A stretch of 14,996 nucleotides of DNA from a bacterium. Its GTDB lineage: Bacteria > Zhuqueibacterota > Zhuqueibacteria > Thermofontimicrobiales > Thermofontimicrobiaceae. Made by a program: the position numbers and the translations under genes. The notes below the pieces were generated by a model that did no database searches, was not told the origin of the DNA, and saw only the letters and a program-made list of their open reading frames with translations. Within the stretch, counting starts at the first letter, position 1. The number at the start of each line of letters is the position of its first letter. Shown here one piece after another: positions 14,973-14,996 of this stretch. The stretch spans positions 1 to 14,996 of the forward strand of contig JALOPY010000146.1 in assembly GCA_025453735.1 (NCBI GenBank). The letters run 5' to 3'.

Positions 14973-14996
14973 AAAAAATGTTCAAGTTATGACCGT

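Overview
The window (about 15 kb, moderate GC, roughly 45% by eye) is bacterial chromosomal DNA from a Gram-negative organism: it carries a TonB-dependent outer-membrane receptor, a prolipoprotein diacylglyceryl transferase and a Lon protease. A C-terminal remnant that reads like a FlgD-Ig-like / type-9-secretion-style tail, together with the receptor type, suggests the FCB superphylum or a neighbour such as Calditrichota or candidate division KSB1. That placement is inference; no rRNA or other phylogenetic marker gene is present.

Layout. Positions 1-1210 hold the 3' part of a glycerate 2-kinase gene, broken by a small internal deletion and frameshift near 817. Positions 1221-5377 hold a tight plus-strand set: a CLC anion channel/transporter fused to a CBS pair and an RCK_C (TrkA-C) domain, a TrkH/KtrB potassium-translocating subunit 2 nt behind it, and a KtrA-type gating subunit. 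After a repeat-bearing gap comes lon (5536-7905), then a perfect 15-bp palindrome, a good sigma70-like promoter and a TonB-dependent receptor (8131-10938). A truncated C-terminal gene remnant (10967-11152) overlaps by 1 nt the start of an MFS transporter gene, which is itself broken by a perfect 91-bp tandem duplication (11695-11877). The right end is minus-strand: trmO (12489-13001), lgt (13105-13905) and a DUF89/ARMT1-like phosphatase (14014-14904), separated by intergenic palindromes.

How the genes work together. The coherent module is CLC-KtrB-KtrA. The CLC and the KtrA carry clearly similar RCK_C domains, so K+ uptake and anion flux may be set by the same intracellular ligand, forming a KCl/osmotic-homeostasis operon. 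The CLC has Val at the internal-proton-glutamate position, which in characterised families goes with channel behaviour rather than H+/Cl- exchange. The other genes are housekeeping (lon, trmO, lgt) or uptake/transport.

Two themes stand out. Three genes in 15 kb are broken by different small lesions (deletion, truncation, tandem duplication). The short intergenic gaps are rich in palindromes, including a double-armed hairpin between lgt and trmO whose mismatches become G-U pairs only in the transcribed strand.
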